Of a stretch of DNA of 64,000 nucleotides, positions 32,331 to 44,000 are shown piece after piece. The position numbers and the translations under genes are program-made. This DNA comes from Xestospongia muta. Taxonomy: Eukaryota > Porifera > Demospongiae > Haplosclerida > Petrosiidae. The notes under the pieces are model-generated. The model was not told where the DNA came from. It worked only from the letters and a program-made list of their open reading frames with translations, and searched no databases. Location of the stretch: positions 3,824,079 to 3,888,078 of the forward strand of contig OY848931.1 of NCBI GenBank assembly GCA_963693285.1, in the 5' to 3' direction. How positions within the stretch are numbered: the stretch's first letter is position 1; the number at the start of each line of letters is the position of its first letter.

Positions 32331-33968
32331 TCACTTTTTTCTTTGTCTTTTTTTCAAACGTTTTCCTTTTTCTGGTGTGTTACGTAACATTCTCCACCCC
32401 CAGAGTGGTGAATACATTGTCAATAGCCCTGTCAATCCAATACTGACTACAGCTATCAACAATACCCATCCAACCATGTACATAAATGCTGGACGAGGAA
32501 TAATAGCCATGCCAAATTTAACTGAGAAGAGTATCTCGGCAATTGTAATAGCTAGAAAGATCCAAACTTGAGTGCCCAGTCTATTACAAGTCGTATCAGT
32601 GACGTAAAGATAATACTGACGTATTGAAGGTAATGCTATCATAGCCATGAGTGCTAGCCGAGCAGATACAAGGTAATGTGCAGATGGTATGTAGAAAATG
32701 TGCTTAATTAAGAAACAATTTAATTCGGAGATTTGAAAGAATAGTATCAAAATAAAGACTGCTAAAGCACGTTGATATGTACTAGTTGGATCCAGCCATC
32801 GTTCACGTGTCAGACTCTCTGGAGTAAATTGAAGCACAGCTCGTTTTATTTTACCACTAGTTCCTTTGATATTCTTAATACTTTCCCAGTGAAAATTTCG
32901 CAGTTCTAACCATTGTATTAACTTCATACCAAGATAGATTCCCAAACCGTTACAAAATAACAAGTCTAAAATTAAAGTGTCCCACCAACATTCCTCAAAA
33001 TTTGGAAGAATATGTGCAAAAAATACCTCTGTCAGTTCCCACATAATACTAATGGTCCACAACAGTCCATAATGGCGAACTATAACAGCTTTGAAAACCC
33101 AGCCAATAACATGTGCTGGAACAAAACAGTCGAAATGTTTCCAAATATTGCTTGCTGTCCAGTTGCATTCACGTGTATAGATCATTGTATGACTGTCTGC
33201 CTCTGATATTTTTAAAGATGGGTCGATATAATGTAATATGTTCATAATGTCCGAGTAACGTTGAAAAAGAAGAAAGCCAATCAGTAAGAGATAGAGAAAA
33301 CTGACACCAAATACTAGCCGCCACACAAAGGGATGTGGACGAATAAATGGTCCATTTGGGAAGACAAGAAGACCAATGGCAAGAAATAAAAACGACACTC
33401 CTATAAAACCTGCAGTCATATTGCTTGCTATGGTTGTGCCGTCGTTACGCAAGAAAGCAATATAAATAAATGCTATTGTGAGAATACTCAGTAGGGTAAG
33501 TGTGCGTGGTTGATAAAAAAAGTCCAGAGTGATCTCGTTGACTCGTCTCTCATTTACAGCTGACCACGTGTCTTCCCAAGTTTCTGAACAAGTGGAGTAG
33601 CCATCACTGTCATATTCTGAAGTATTCGAATCAACTGATGAGACAGCTGAGTTAGTAGAGTGATGTGATTCACCTGATCCAGGTCGACGTTGTCTGTGAA
33701 AACCTGTCAAAGGTGATAAATGGTCTTCACAATGTCCATATTGTGTAACAGAAGTATTTCTAGTACTTTTGTCATCTTCTGGTATGTCATCCCTAAGAGA
33801 GCAATGAGATCCAGCTGATCCCGGTCGACGTTGTCTGCGTAAATCAATCAAAGGAGAAGGCTGGTGATAAGAGTGACCATTTAATGCAGTAACAGGATTG
33901 CTGAGATCATCTTGAACATTTATTTCTGGTAGAGTATCGTTTTTGATATTGTGAGATTTGACTGACAT
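32331..33968 (-). CDS. Phosphatidylserine synthase (PTDSS1/2-like)
   Basis: Single-exon, 545 aa from the first ATG (33968). It is a base-exchange enzyme of the ER/MAM that swaps serine for the choline or ethanolamine head group. The N-terminal 120 residues are polar and Ser-rich with a duplicated RRQRRPGSAGSH / HRQRRPGSGESH motif. Then come NEITLDFFYQPRTLTLLS and roughly eight to ten membrane segments. Family signatures include TISIMWELTEVFFAHILPNF, EECWWDTLILDLLFCNGLG, GKIKRAVLQFTPESLT, RWLDPTS, FLIKHIFYIP and RQYYLYVTDTTCNRLGTQVW. The C-terminus is basic. Paralogue 1 versus 2 cannot be settled by eye. No introns, unlike most neighbours; it is head-to-head with the exonuclease gene. Confidence 0.92.
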   Translation of the reverse strand: MSVKSHNIKNDTLPEINVQDDLSNPVTALNGHSYHQPSPLIDLRRQRRPGSAGSHCSLRDDIPEDDKSTRNTSVTQYGHCEDHLSPLTGFHRQRRPGSGESHHSTNSAVSSVDSNTSEYDSDGYSTCSETWEDTWSAVNERRVNEITLDFFYQPRTLTLLSILTIAFIYIAFLRNDGTTIASNMTAGFIGVSFLFLAIGLLVFPNGPFIRPHPFVWRLVFGVSFLYLLLIGFLLFQRYSDIMNILHYIDPSLKISEADSHTMIYTRECNWTASNIWKHFDCFVPAHVIGWVFKAVIVRHYGLLWTISIMWELTEVFFAHILPNFEECWWDTLILDLLFCNGLGIYLGMKLIQWLELRNFHWESIKNIKGTSGKIKRAVLQFTPESLTRERWLDPTSTYQRALAVFILILFFQISELNCFLIKHIFYIPSAHYLVSARLALMAMIALPSIRQYYLYVTDTTCNRLGTQVWIFLAITIAEILFSVKFGMAIIPRPAFMYMVGWVLLIAVVSIGLTGLLTMYSPLWGWRMLRNTPEKGKRLKKRQRKK

Positions 33969-34158
33969 TACCTTGGAGTGAAGTGGTCTAAGGATAAACA
34001 ACTTTTGCGGCAATTTATTCTGTGATCATTATACTATAATCATGAATTGCGTAGATGTTACGTAGTTTACACAACCTATTATTCTAGAAAGCAGCAAAAA
34101 TCCAGCCACACCTCCTAGTTTTATTACAATAAATAAAATTATCAACTGGAATACCTAG

Positions 34159-34219
34159 CACGTGGTCTAGTCTAGCGACTAGCGTTGCCGCCCCTTCTCT
34201 TAAAGAGCTAGACCACGTG
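34159..34219. promoter_or_regulatory. Inverted pair of CACGTG E-boxes in a bidirectional promoter
   Basis: CACGTGGTCTAG (34159-34170) is matched by its exact inverse CTAGACCACGTG (34208-34219), with further CTAG-rich symmetry in between. It lies between the starts of the phosphatidylserine synthase (-, 33968) and the exonuclease (+, 34264). CACGTG is the canonical bHLH-ZIP (Myc/USF/MITF-type) site; occupancy is inference. Confidence 0.6.
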
Positions 34220-34263
34220 GTCGCACTAGGCACTAGACTACACTTAACGTGGTGGTCAGTATT

Positions 34264-37200
34264 ATGTCTTCATGGGTAAGTACAGATCTATACCAAACAT
34301 GGTGTTATTATCTTATATGGTGTTATGTATGAATCGTATTAATTGTACAGCTGGTACTTCTCACCTGGTACTGTTTTGATAATGTACTATTGCTAACACA
34401 TTTTATTTAGTTCTTATTTCCCTTAGCAATTTGAGATGAGTTCTGAGTCTGAGGGGGAAGACGAGCTTGATTTGTGCACTACTCACAAAGAGGAGGTGAA
34501 CGTGTTGGCTGAGTTGGTTCCACCCATTGAAGCTGTAAATGAACTACATCAATCTACTTGTGATCTAGTTAATAAGGCTACTTATAACGATATTCATAGT
34601 TTAGAGATGCCACATGAATGTCATGTGATTAAAACTGATATTGTATTTGATGAAGATGATGGATGGTTATCAGACCAAGATAGTAACGCTCATTATAATG
34701 GTAAAAAGTTACATATATTTTTGCATGGATTTATACATACATACAATAGGTCAGTTTGCCACTTTGGTTGTTGACAATGAGGCATTAGTTGAAGAAGTTA
34801 GGAGTGTTTGGTTACAACACTGTAAACAACGCTCACCGGAGTTAGTAGATTTACTTCAAAGGATTTTTGAGGAACATGAAGATGTCTATTCGTTAGTTGT
34901 TAGTTTTCTAAAGAAAACTGGTAAAACAGGATAATGAAACTGGTTTGGATAATATTGTCCATGTATAGGTAAAACACGCCCACAACCTAATACTATCCCA
35001 AGGATAATAACATCTGAATTTATTAAATGGAGGGAGAAACGAGATCATCCTCTTCACCCTTGTACCAGTGACCACCAGACGGCTGCATTGGAGATATTAG
35101 AACATTGTCATCATGTACTATTTGATGACCTTGTCATCATATTTGATCTCCGTTCTGCAGACAGGAAAGCATTGGTTACTATGGTAACAGTCTTACTTGA
35201 AGCATACCGTCACACAGATGTAAGTCAATGTTATCCTTCTTTATGAGATACGTTATTGTTTTTCCAGGCAATGTCTTACATAATTAAACTTGGTTTGCAA
35301 GAGGAGTTTGATATGAGAGAAGTAAGTTCAGTCTGTTAATAACAATGTATCTTTGTGTGTGTGTGTCTAGATGTTGGTTCCAATGATGGCAATGGACAAG
35401 ATAAATGTACTTGAAAAGTGAGTGAGACTTTTAAACTGTTATATATTGTTCATGTTTCATCAATGTTTGTAATACCTGTAATTACATTAAAATAGATAAT
35501 TTGTTTTAATCATATATTCTTTAGTTATTTAGAGCCTTGTCCAAAACTACAACATGATTTTCTATCTTGTTTGGATGAGCTATGTCTATCTCCAACAAGT
35601 CTTGATGAATTAAGGTGGTAAGTCATAGAGAGTTAGTGACAATCATGTATTAATGTATGTATGTGTGTGTGTGTGTGTGTAGTCAAGTAGTAAAGATGGG
35701 AGTTAAATTTTCTATTGGTGATAAATTAAGTCCTCATCAACTAAAGAAACTAGGAGAGAGACTGGTTAACAAATTTGGGTTGTCACTGGGTGAGCCACTG
35801 AGAAGAGAACATGTATTTTTGACTTATATTCATTTACTTTACATTAGGTGACTATCCTAATTTGTTTAGAAGGAGAGCTGTCTCTTCATTGAACTATCTT
35901 CTTTACAAAAAGTACATTGAGGTGAAAGACCTGTGCATTTGTTATGTTTCATTCAACTATTGAGTATCTGCCTGTCTTTATAACAATACATTTCTGTTTA
36001 CAGGATGTTCTGTCTGACGATAGTTTACTTGAGGTAAAATCAACACTTAGTTTTGTCTGTAGCCTCAACTCATTAAAAAGTTCATTCTCTTTCAGGCAGC
36101 TGTTAAAGATCAACCCTATCTTCAGCACCAGCTTGTTAAGGAATTAGTCTGTTATAATGACCTCCATAGTGCTGCTCATTATGCAAAGTTATATAACATT
36201 CCCACGGACCAATTACCACCTTCATTAGAAAAATATATGACATTAGAGGGTAAATCTTTAGAACACAAAATTCATTATGGTCTAACTGCTTATGGAAGAC
36301 ATGATCTTAAGTAAGGATTTTATTGATGTCGTGGTGACTGCATTTAATTACAGGGAGAGTACTCAATATTATCATCTGAAGGTATCAAGTCGTCGTATTT
36401 TTTTTATTGATGACAAGGAGAGTTTATTGAAATGCAAGAAACATCTCCTCAAGGTGCTATTCACATCACAATTATGTAGTGTGATCTTTTTTGACTTTAT
36501 TGTATTATATTTTGTCATCTTATAGCCTGGTAATGTTATTGGACTTGATGCAGAATGGAGATTACCAGTATGTAATAATGGAAGAGAAAGGTATTGAATT
36601 ATTGATAGAACGTCTGCTCAAGTCAGACATATAGGCTTGCCTTATTCCAAATAGCCAGTCCAGAGGCCGTGTTCTTACTCGACACCATTCATCTTCCTCA
36701 CAACGTACCAAAGGACATTCTTAAGAAATTTGTTGACATGATATTTGACAGTGATAATATATTAAAATTAGGTATTAGGTATACGTGTTACTGGTCAGTA
36801 CTCCTGTTGCTAGGTTACCAGGTTCAAGGTGATCTTACAATGTTTGCTAAAACATGGCATTTTGCAGCTGATAGTTTGTTATCCCCAAAAAGAGTAGTTG
36901 ATGTCAAGTATTTTAGTGAAATGGTACAGACCTATTATTACATCATTATGATGTAATATCAGGTCTTAGGTGCTTCTATATCTGATAGTGGACCTCAGGC
37001 TAGTGAAATTCAACCTGTTTCTTCTTTGAGACACCCTTCTATATTGGGTCCAGTTCAGACGTCAGCATCTCCTACAAGTATGTTGTCGATAGCTTGTCCT
37101 GGTGAACGAAGAGAAAGAGTAAGTAATTATGGAAGAGGTATGAGAGGAAGGAACATTATATGTGTAACTGAGTCTCTGTTAGGTTGGGGACAAGCTCTGC

Positions 37201-37755
37201 CAGTTCATACAAACAGCCCTACTTCTTTAGCCAGTCTTTCCTCGACTTCTTACCTTTACTCTCCCACACCAGTCCTTTCTACAGTCATATCTAATACTCA
37301 AACAACTGATACATCTAGTAAAATAAAGGGTCTAAGTCGCCTAGTTCAGACATGTCTAGGAAAACCTCTTGATAAATCACAGCAATTCTCAGATTGGGAG
37401 AGACGACCACTGTTACCTCAACAAATCTACTATGCAGGTAAGATCTATCTCTACAATCCTCTAATAATAATAATAATATAATACATCCATCCTCTGCTGT
37501 ATAGATAGTACAGATTTTGTAGAGTATTATACTGTACATGATTGTTGTTGTATGTCGAGTACTTAATTTTTTACTTTAGCTTTGGATGCTTACTGTCTTC
37601 TTGAAGTGTATGCATATTTAAAATCCTTTGTATTGTCGCATCATCTGAAGTGTGAACTAGAACCGACTCTGGACTGGATGAAAGAACAATTAAAAAGAAC
37701 CAAAAAAGTAAAGAAATTGACAAATGAAAAAGAGAGCAAAAACCAGAACCCTTAG
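34264..37755 (+). CDS. EXD3: EXD3 / mut-7-like 3'-5' exonuclease
   Basis: Multi-exon. A 4-codon first exon (MSSW, 34264-34275) splices in phase to QFEMSSESEGEDELDL from 34427. A long helical N-terminal region follows (for example LLEAYRHTDAMSYIIKLGLQ; LSPHQLKKLGERLVNKFGL). The DEDDy exonuclease domain then has Exo I NVIGLDAEWRLPV, then EAVFLLDTIHLP, Exo II KLGYQVQGDLTMF, LSRLVQTCLGKPLDKSQQFS and DWERRPLLPQQIYYA, and Exo III ALDAYCLLEVYAYL with the Tyr-X3-Asp. It ends in a Lys-rich tail at TAG 37753-37755. The acidic residues of Exo I (D..E), II (D) and III (Y..D) are all visible. C. elegans MUT-7 is the small-RNA relative, so a role in RNA trimming or decay is inferred. Confidence 0.85.
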
Positions 37756-37975
37756 CGAGTGATTGTCATAACTTATATTACTTTACTTATAGAACTTCCT
37801 AATCTCATTAACAATGTTATTATGAATCTTATTATTTCAATTTACATAATTTGCAGGTTTAAAGGATTACAATTATATTTATTTCATAATAACTACAGCT
37901 TTCATTTTAACTGACTTATACTCACAACAAAAATTAACTCGTAAACATTTCACTTCAAACATTAAATGATGTATT

Positions 37976-39895
37976 TTAAATGCCATAGAAAGTGCGGGCA
38001 TTCTCTCTAGTAATAGTTATTATCTCATTTACAGAACAATGCCGAATTTTAGCTATTTCTTCAGCTACACATACAGCCATTGGTGGATGAGACCACCTCA
38101 TGGTAGTAGATTTAAATGCAGCTGGTAGCATATAAGGCGCATCAGTTTCTAAGAGAAGGCGATTTAAAGACACTGTCTGAGCAAGTTTATGAGATTCCTT
38201 AAATTTAAAGTAAGTCAGATGGCCAGTAAGACCAAGATAGAGGTTAGGAAATGTACTGAGGAATTGATTAGCCATCTCCAATGTTCCTGTGTAACAATGT
38301 AAATGTATGAACCAGTCCCGAGGGAGAGCAGTAGAGATAATCTCAAACAGATCATCCTCGGCATCTCGACAATGAAGAACCACAGGTTTGTTAAAGGCCT
38401 GACAATATGGCAACAAACGATACAGCAATTCTTTTTGTGCAACCTTACTAGATTGCTTGAGGCTATGTTCAGAGTAATCTAGTCCAATCTCTCCCAATGC
38501 TACACACTTGGAATGTGTTAAACGATCAATTAATTTTTCCACCAAGATTGGGGTACAGTGTTGAGCGTGGTGAGGATGTAAACCGAAGCTAGCCCAAACT
38601 TTGTCTTCACTTAGTAACTCTTCATAGCAACTGAATGAAGAAAATGCAGCTGGATCACAGAATGATGTGATACAGCCGTCAAAATTACATGGATAACAAA
38701 ACCACGACACTAAATTTGAGAATGTCCTCAGACGATGTTTCTCTAGTAAGTACTCCAAATGACAATGAGTATCAAGATAGGAAGGGTATGTTGCTACTCG
38801 TTTATATAAAATTAAATCTTTGTGCTTCTTTTTACCAGTTCCTCGATCAGAATGGTGTTGCCAAACAGGTTTTTTCTGTTTTTCATTTGGTTCTTCGTCA
38901 AAATAAGCATCAGCAAAATTCGGTAGATTGTGAGTGGAAGTATTATCACTTGAAATTTTGTCCTCTTGTGAGTCATTTTTTATAATACTAGCAGACAATA
39001 CAACTGAACTAAATGACTTTTCTGGAGACAGTTCCTCTGTTGATCTACTATGTACATCATCATTAGAAGGTGACATATTAGGTACATCATTAGGGGGTGA
39101 CATATTAGGTACGTCATTAGAAGGTGACATATTAGGTACGTCATTAGGGGGTGACATATTAGGTACATCATTAGGGGGTGACATATTAGGTACATCATTA
39201 GGGGGTGACATATTGGGTACATCATTAGAGGGTGACATATTAGGTACATCATTAGAGGGTGACATATTGGGTACATCATTAGAGGGTGATATATTAGGTA
39301 CATCATTAGAGGGTGACATATTAGGTACATCATTAGAGGGTGACATATTGGGTACATCATTAGGGGGTGACATATTGGGTACATCATTAGAGGGTGACAT
39401 ATTGGGTACATCATTAGGTGTTGACAAACTAGGTACATCATTAGATGTTGACAAACTAGGTACATCATTAGGTGACGACAAACTAGGTACATAATTAGGT
39501 GTTGATATATCAGGTACATCATTATTAGGGGGCGACATACATGGTAAGAAACCATTTATCATTTTATGATCAGTGTGCTCCAAACATTTCTCTTTTACTG
39601 ATGATTCAGGAGTAACTGATTTGGTAGTATCTGTGGCCAAACTTTGATTTTTGATTTCTTTAGGCTTTTCCTTTTGCTTCCAGTATTCAGCCCCACCCCT
39701 TGGTTTTATCCTTTTTATTAGTGTTGGGCAGTCCCTTTTGTAATGACCATATTTTTCACAGTTGAAGCATTTTATAGAGGCAAGATTAGCTCCTCTCCAT
39801 CTTGAGAACTCGAGTCTAGCTTTATTCGGGCATCTCTTGGCTTGATGACCAGTTTTCCCACAATTCCAACAAGTACCACCAAATCCTGATGCCAT
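37976..39895 (-). CDS. Zinc-knuckle / minisatellite / TatD nuclease fusion (TATDN2-like)
   Basis: Single exon, 639 aa, ATG at 39895. The N-terminus has two CCHC zinc knuckles: CWNCGKTGHQAKRC and CFNCEKYGHYKRDC. The middle is a tandem 9-residue array of the type NMSPSNDVP (about 16 copies) coded by a 27-bp minisatellite. The C-terminal TatD metal-dependent nuclease domain has YLDTHCHLEYLLEK (HxH), WASFGLHPHHA, ALGEIGLDYSEHS, PVVLHCRDAED, FIHLHCYTGTLE and NRLLLETDAPYMLP, so the metal ligands are present. TatD enzymes are 3'-5' DNA/RNA exonucleases; human TATDN2 acts on RNA. The knuckles should target single-stranded nucleic acid. There are no introns, and it converges on the EXD3 gene 3' end. 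Confidence 0.88.
   Translation of the reverse strand: MASGFGGTCWNCGKTGHQAKRCPNKARLEFSRWRGANLASIKCFNCEKYGHYKRDCPTLIKRIKPRGGAEYWKQKEKPKEIKNQSLATDTTKSVTPESSVKEKCLEHTDHKMINGFLPCMSPPNNDVPDISTPNYVPSLSSPNDVPSLSTSNDVPSLSTPNDVPNMSPSNDVPNMSPPNDVPNMSPSNDVPNMSPSNDVPNISPSNDVPNMSPSNDVPNMSPSNDVPNMSPPNDVPNMSPPNDVPNMSPPNDVPNMSPSNDVPNMSPPNDVPNMSPSNDDVHSRSTEELSPEKSFSSVVLSASIIKNDSQEDKISSDNTSTHNLPNFADAYFDEEPNEKQKKPVWQHHSDRGTGKKKHKDLILYKRVATYPSYLDTHCHLEYLLEKHRLRTFSNLVSWFCYPCNFDGCITSFCDPAAFSSFSCYEELLSEDKVWASFGLHPHHAQHCTPILVEKLIDRLTHSKCVALGEIGLDYSEHSLKQSSKVAQKELLYRLLPYCQAFNKPVVLHCRDAEDDLFEIISTALPRDWFIHLHCYTGTLEMANQFLSTFPNLYLGLTGHLTYFKFKESHKLAQTVSLNRLLLETDAPYMLPAAFKSTTMRWSHPPMAVCVAEEIAKIRHCSVNEIITITRENARTFYGI
39064..39530 (-). 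repeat. 27-bp coding minisatellite (9-residue protein repeat)
   Basis: Tandem units of 27 bp (complement of GGTGACATATTAGGTACATC and close variants), about 16-17 copies, inside the TatD-fusion gene. Variation is mainly P/S and M/L/I at fixed positions. The reading frame is preserved throughout, and the reverse strand is also open through the array. Confidence 0.93.
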
Positions 39896-41046
39896 ATACG
39901 GTCATACACGGAACATATAACGGAAAATGCAAAACTAATACAACTCAGCACAAAGCAGACATAAGAGAGATCTAGAGACAGTAGAGAGATTAAGAAATTC
40001 TGTTCTCAAGAATCAAATAACTAGTTCCAAATTTCCAAAATGTGCTGACTTCTCATTAGTGGTAAGACAATAGTTAGATTTATAACTAATTCAAACAACA
40101 TATTATACATTCTATCTTTTTAGCCTGTGAGTGGGTCACAGATAAGATATGTGGACCATGTAAAGGGGATGACTCAGAAGGTGGAAGGGCTATAGACCAG
40201 AAACACCAGGTCAAGAGGAGGTGTGGTCAACAAGCAAGAGATAGTGAGAAAGGGTACAAGAAATTGGAGTATTACCCATCACAAATCAATGATAAAGGAG
40301 GATGACATTAGCCAGGAGCCTATAGTCTAACAGAACTATGGGTTCCTGTGTTATGTCAGTCCTACAAAAACATTAGTGTTTTATTCTCATTTTTATCATC
40401 TGTGTAATAGTGCTTTGGTGCTTGCACAAGTTTAAATGTTATATAATGATCAAAATGTTATGATGGCTACTGTTTAAATCTGTTAACCTACAGATAGCAG
40501 AAGCTTGATTTTCTAATTCTGATCATATTATTTCTAAATTTTATGACTATATTTATATATATATATACATATATATCAATTTGTCTATTACATATATATT
40601 ATAGTTATTGGGAATATGTTACCATGACAACAACTATATAGGTACGTGATTTATTTCATTCCCAACAATACCAACAGCTGCTAACAAATTTACCAAATAT
40701 GGAAGTGAACAAAACAACTCTTGTACTAGCTTGCTATCAGTTACAAGATACACTAACACAAACCTTGTAGTAGATTGTCAACTTTATGATATCGAGTATG
40801 AAAGAAAACAACTACTATATACACATAAGGATGCCTGCTTAATAAATTGTAATAAAAAAATGAAACTAATATCAATTGGTCTCTCTTTCTTTCTCTCACT
40901 AAGTGAAGTTTGTAAATTAAAAACAGAACATCTTTGGTTATTGCAAAAAATTGAGTGCAGTTATAATCATAAAAAGAATCACATGACAAGTCACATGATC
41001 TAACATACAATTCACACACATAAACAAAAATCTGACATCACATGAC
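39896..41046. other. Intergenic interval with possible small plus-strand exons
   Basis: Near 39935-40060 an open stretch ends SSKFPKCADFSLV with a gtaag donor. A tttttag acceptor near 40122 continues in phase as PVSGSQIRYVDHVKGM and stops at 40193. A different frame after the same acceptor (CEWVTDKICGPCKGDD) stays open to about 40300. No initiator ATG is in phase with either. This is probably non-coding or an untranslated exon of a transcript divergent from the TatD gene. An (AT)n-rich stretch lies near 40555-40580. Confidence 0.25.
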
Positions 41047-44000
41047 TTATGAGGGGATGAGGAGTTGTGTACTACGATCTAACATCCCCGGATTAGATCC
41101 TATGGACTCATTACGAGATGCTTCACCATCAACCTCATCCTGCTCCCCTAGTGGCTCCACCCCTCGAGCAAATACCATCAACGAATGTCGATGTATTCTA
41201 GTATAAAATAAGATTTACACATACCTTTTATTTGACCACACCCACCTAACTTCGATATCAACTCTGTTCAAATCATCTCCATCAATATTCCAATGACTAG
41301 TTGGTTGATTGCTTTGATCTCTTGAAGTCTGACGACCTAATCTAGCTCCACCCCTTCTATTAGTAGCTTCATCATCATCAGTTTCCTAAAAGACAAGGAA
41401 GATAGATTTGATCACTTGTGAATAATTAAGAGCTGAAATACCTCTGTCACTAAATTGACTTCTTCCTCAGCTCTTTGTGGTGGGGTAAGTATTTCTTGAA
41501 ATTTAAATTCCTTCACTCTGTGAATTTCTACATAAGGTAGCTCCAACTATATTAAAAATGAAACAACCATAACTCTCTCCTCCCTCTCTCCTTACCTGTG
41601 TTGTTCTTTTTTGTCTTAGAAACCATTTTATTAAATTAATTTTGGAACATTGTCTCACTAATATTAAATCTGTACAACCATTTGCTTGATGAGCCCACGG
41701 GGATATCCCCTGAGGTGCTTGCTGTGATCGACAAGTCAATGGACAGGCAATAACTGTAGAAAACCTTCCAGATACTTTTTTCCACTCCTGCTGTTCAGCT
41801 GGTCCTAATAACAATATTTTTTGACCACACCCACTTTTAATGACTTACTGTCAACATTGGAATAAGCCGCTAGTACTGATGCTCCTTTTTCATTAATGAC
41901 ACCAGGAGACTCCACAGCACCAGTATAATCACTACATTTTGGACACCTGATAGATAGATAGAGAGATTAAATGGATAGATAGAGAGATTAAATGGATAGA
42001 TAGAGAGATTAAATGGATTGATAGAGAGATTAAATGGATTGATAGAGAGATTAAATGGATAGAGAAATTAAATGGATACATAGAGAGATTAAATGGATAG
42101 ATAGAGAGATTAAATGGATAGATAGAGAGATTAAATGGATTGATAGAGAGATTAAATGGATTGATAGAGAGATTATTAAATGGATTGATAGAGAGATTAA
42201 ATGGATAGATAGAGAGATTAAATGGATAGAGAGATTAAATTGTTAGATACAGTAGTGAAATAGGGCAGATGGATTGAAGTGACAATGATAAAACTTAGAT
42301 TACCTGGAGTAACACTTGCTTTTACTGCTGACAACACTCTGATGTTCTTCAACTGGTATATATGATATCTCAGCCTCAAAATCTCTACAATAATAAATTT
42401 TAAAAACAAAACATCATATAAACTATTGTGTATTGCTCAACTAGCTATACAATAAGTAGAGAACTTCTATGTTATTAAATGTAATGCTAAGAAACAAACA
42501 ACTCAATAACAAACAAACATTATATCATTACATTGAAATTGAAACTATCGCTACATAATTCTACAGGGACATTAATCCTGTCATGAAACTGATTCGTATT
42601 GACTAATACTAACTTATTATTGGACTAACATTATAATGTTGTTACACAGAGATAAGGGGTTAATTACTACATCACTTTCAAAACAGTAATAATATTATAC
42701 AATAGATAAGCATACTAGAGATTCTGAGATGTTGTTATTCTCATGTCTAATTCAATAGACTGTGATCTGTTTATAATAATAGAAATTCTATTTATAGAAT
42801 CAAGCAGACCTACCTGTTTGATAGAAGAGCTCTTATTTGGGCAATATCTATTCTACGATTTCCCAACCATGTAAAGTCCTGACTGAGCATTGCTATTTCT
42901 GCTTGAAGACCATAGCTGAGAGCTCCAGCAGAAAATAACAGAAGTTGTCCAGTATTAAAAAGACTACTAACATCAATAGGAGAGCTACAGCCTGTGTGTG
43001 TGAGAAAGAGAGAGAGAATGTCTTACATGGGTCTATCCTAACTAACCCAGTAATATCTGAGCAGCTGAAGCTCGTGGACATTTTGTTCCCAATATAGACC
43101 AAGCTATTGAATTAGAGAACCCAGCTGGTATGATGCCCAATCGAATGTTAGGTTGTACCAGGACAAACCGATTTCTTCGTAAATTAACACCAGCTGTCTG
43201 TTGTGTATGTAACATCAGACCATTGAGAATTTCATTAAAAGTTCCATCTCCACCCACAACAATAATTCTAATGGGAGGGGCAAAGCATTAAACCACACCC
43301 ACACTAAGTAAACGAGAATAAACATACCCATCGTATTGATCAATATCTACTGATTGTATCACTTCACGAGCATGGAATCTTCTCTGACTTACTGAGAGGG
43401 AGAGAGAAGACAATGAGATGAAGTTAATATATTAACTCACTAAATAGTTCAGTATGGACATTAGAAATTTGAAATAAATGTTCTACTTTTGCCCACGTGG
43501 ACAATCCAGCTCTATTACCAGCGGTAGGATTTATCATGATATAAAGTCTTCTAGGACGATGACCAAAGTCTAAAAATAAGACACATTTAATATTATTACA
43601 AACAGAAAAAGATCTCCATTCTCTGTCCATTTATCCATCCATCTGTCCATTTATCTATTTATTAATTCGTACTTTGTATTTGCTGGCTCAAAAACTCCAC
43701 CCATGTTTGTGTCGTAGCTACAGGGTGTGGGTCTAATGGTTGACATATTATTTCTAACAATTCTCCACAAGAACCAGGTTGTGATTTTAAAGCATATATA
43801 GTGAATTTTGAAGATGGCTGATTTTGTCGTCCTCGAGTGTTAGTGGGTGTGACTGCAAAAATGTCCGCCAAAGAGAGTACTTGCAAATTGTTTTCTAGGT
43901 GAACCCAATCTGATAATTGCTAGTAATGAAAGGAGCTAACCTTTGTTTTCCCATGTCCATTGAAGTTGGTCATCCTCCAATCTGAGAGTACATCTCTTAC

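Noticed and set aside
38934..39555. Open frames (GDILGTSLG)n on the plus strand and (MMYLICHPL)n in another minus-strand frame
   Set aside because: By-products of the in-frame 27-bp minisatellite; the real gene is the minus-strand zinc-knuckle/TatD frame, which has domains on both sides.
41946..42245. Regular direct repeats considered as a CRISPR-like array
   Set aside because: Units are contiguous with no unique spacers, in an intron of a eukaryotic gene; it is a minisatellite.
42055..42246. Plus-strand frame of KWIDREI repeats
   Set aside because: Translation of the intronic tandem repeat in the ceramide kinase gene.
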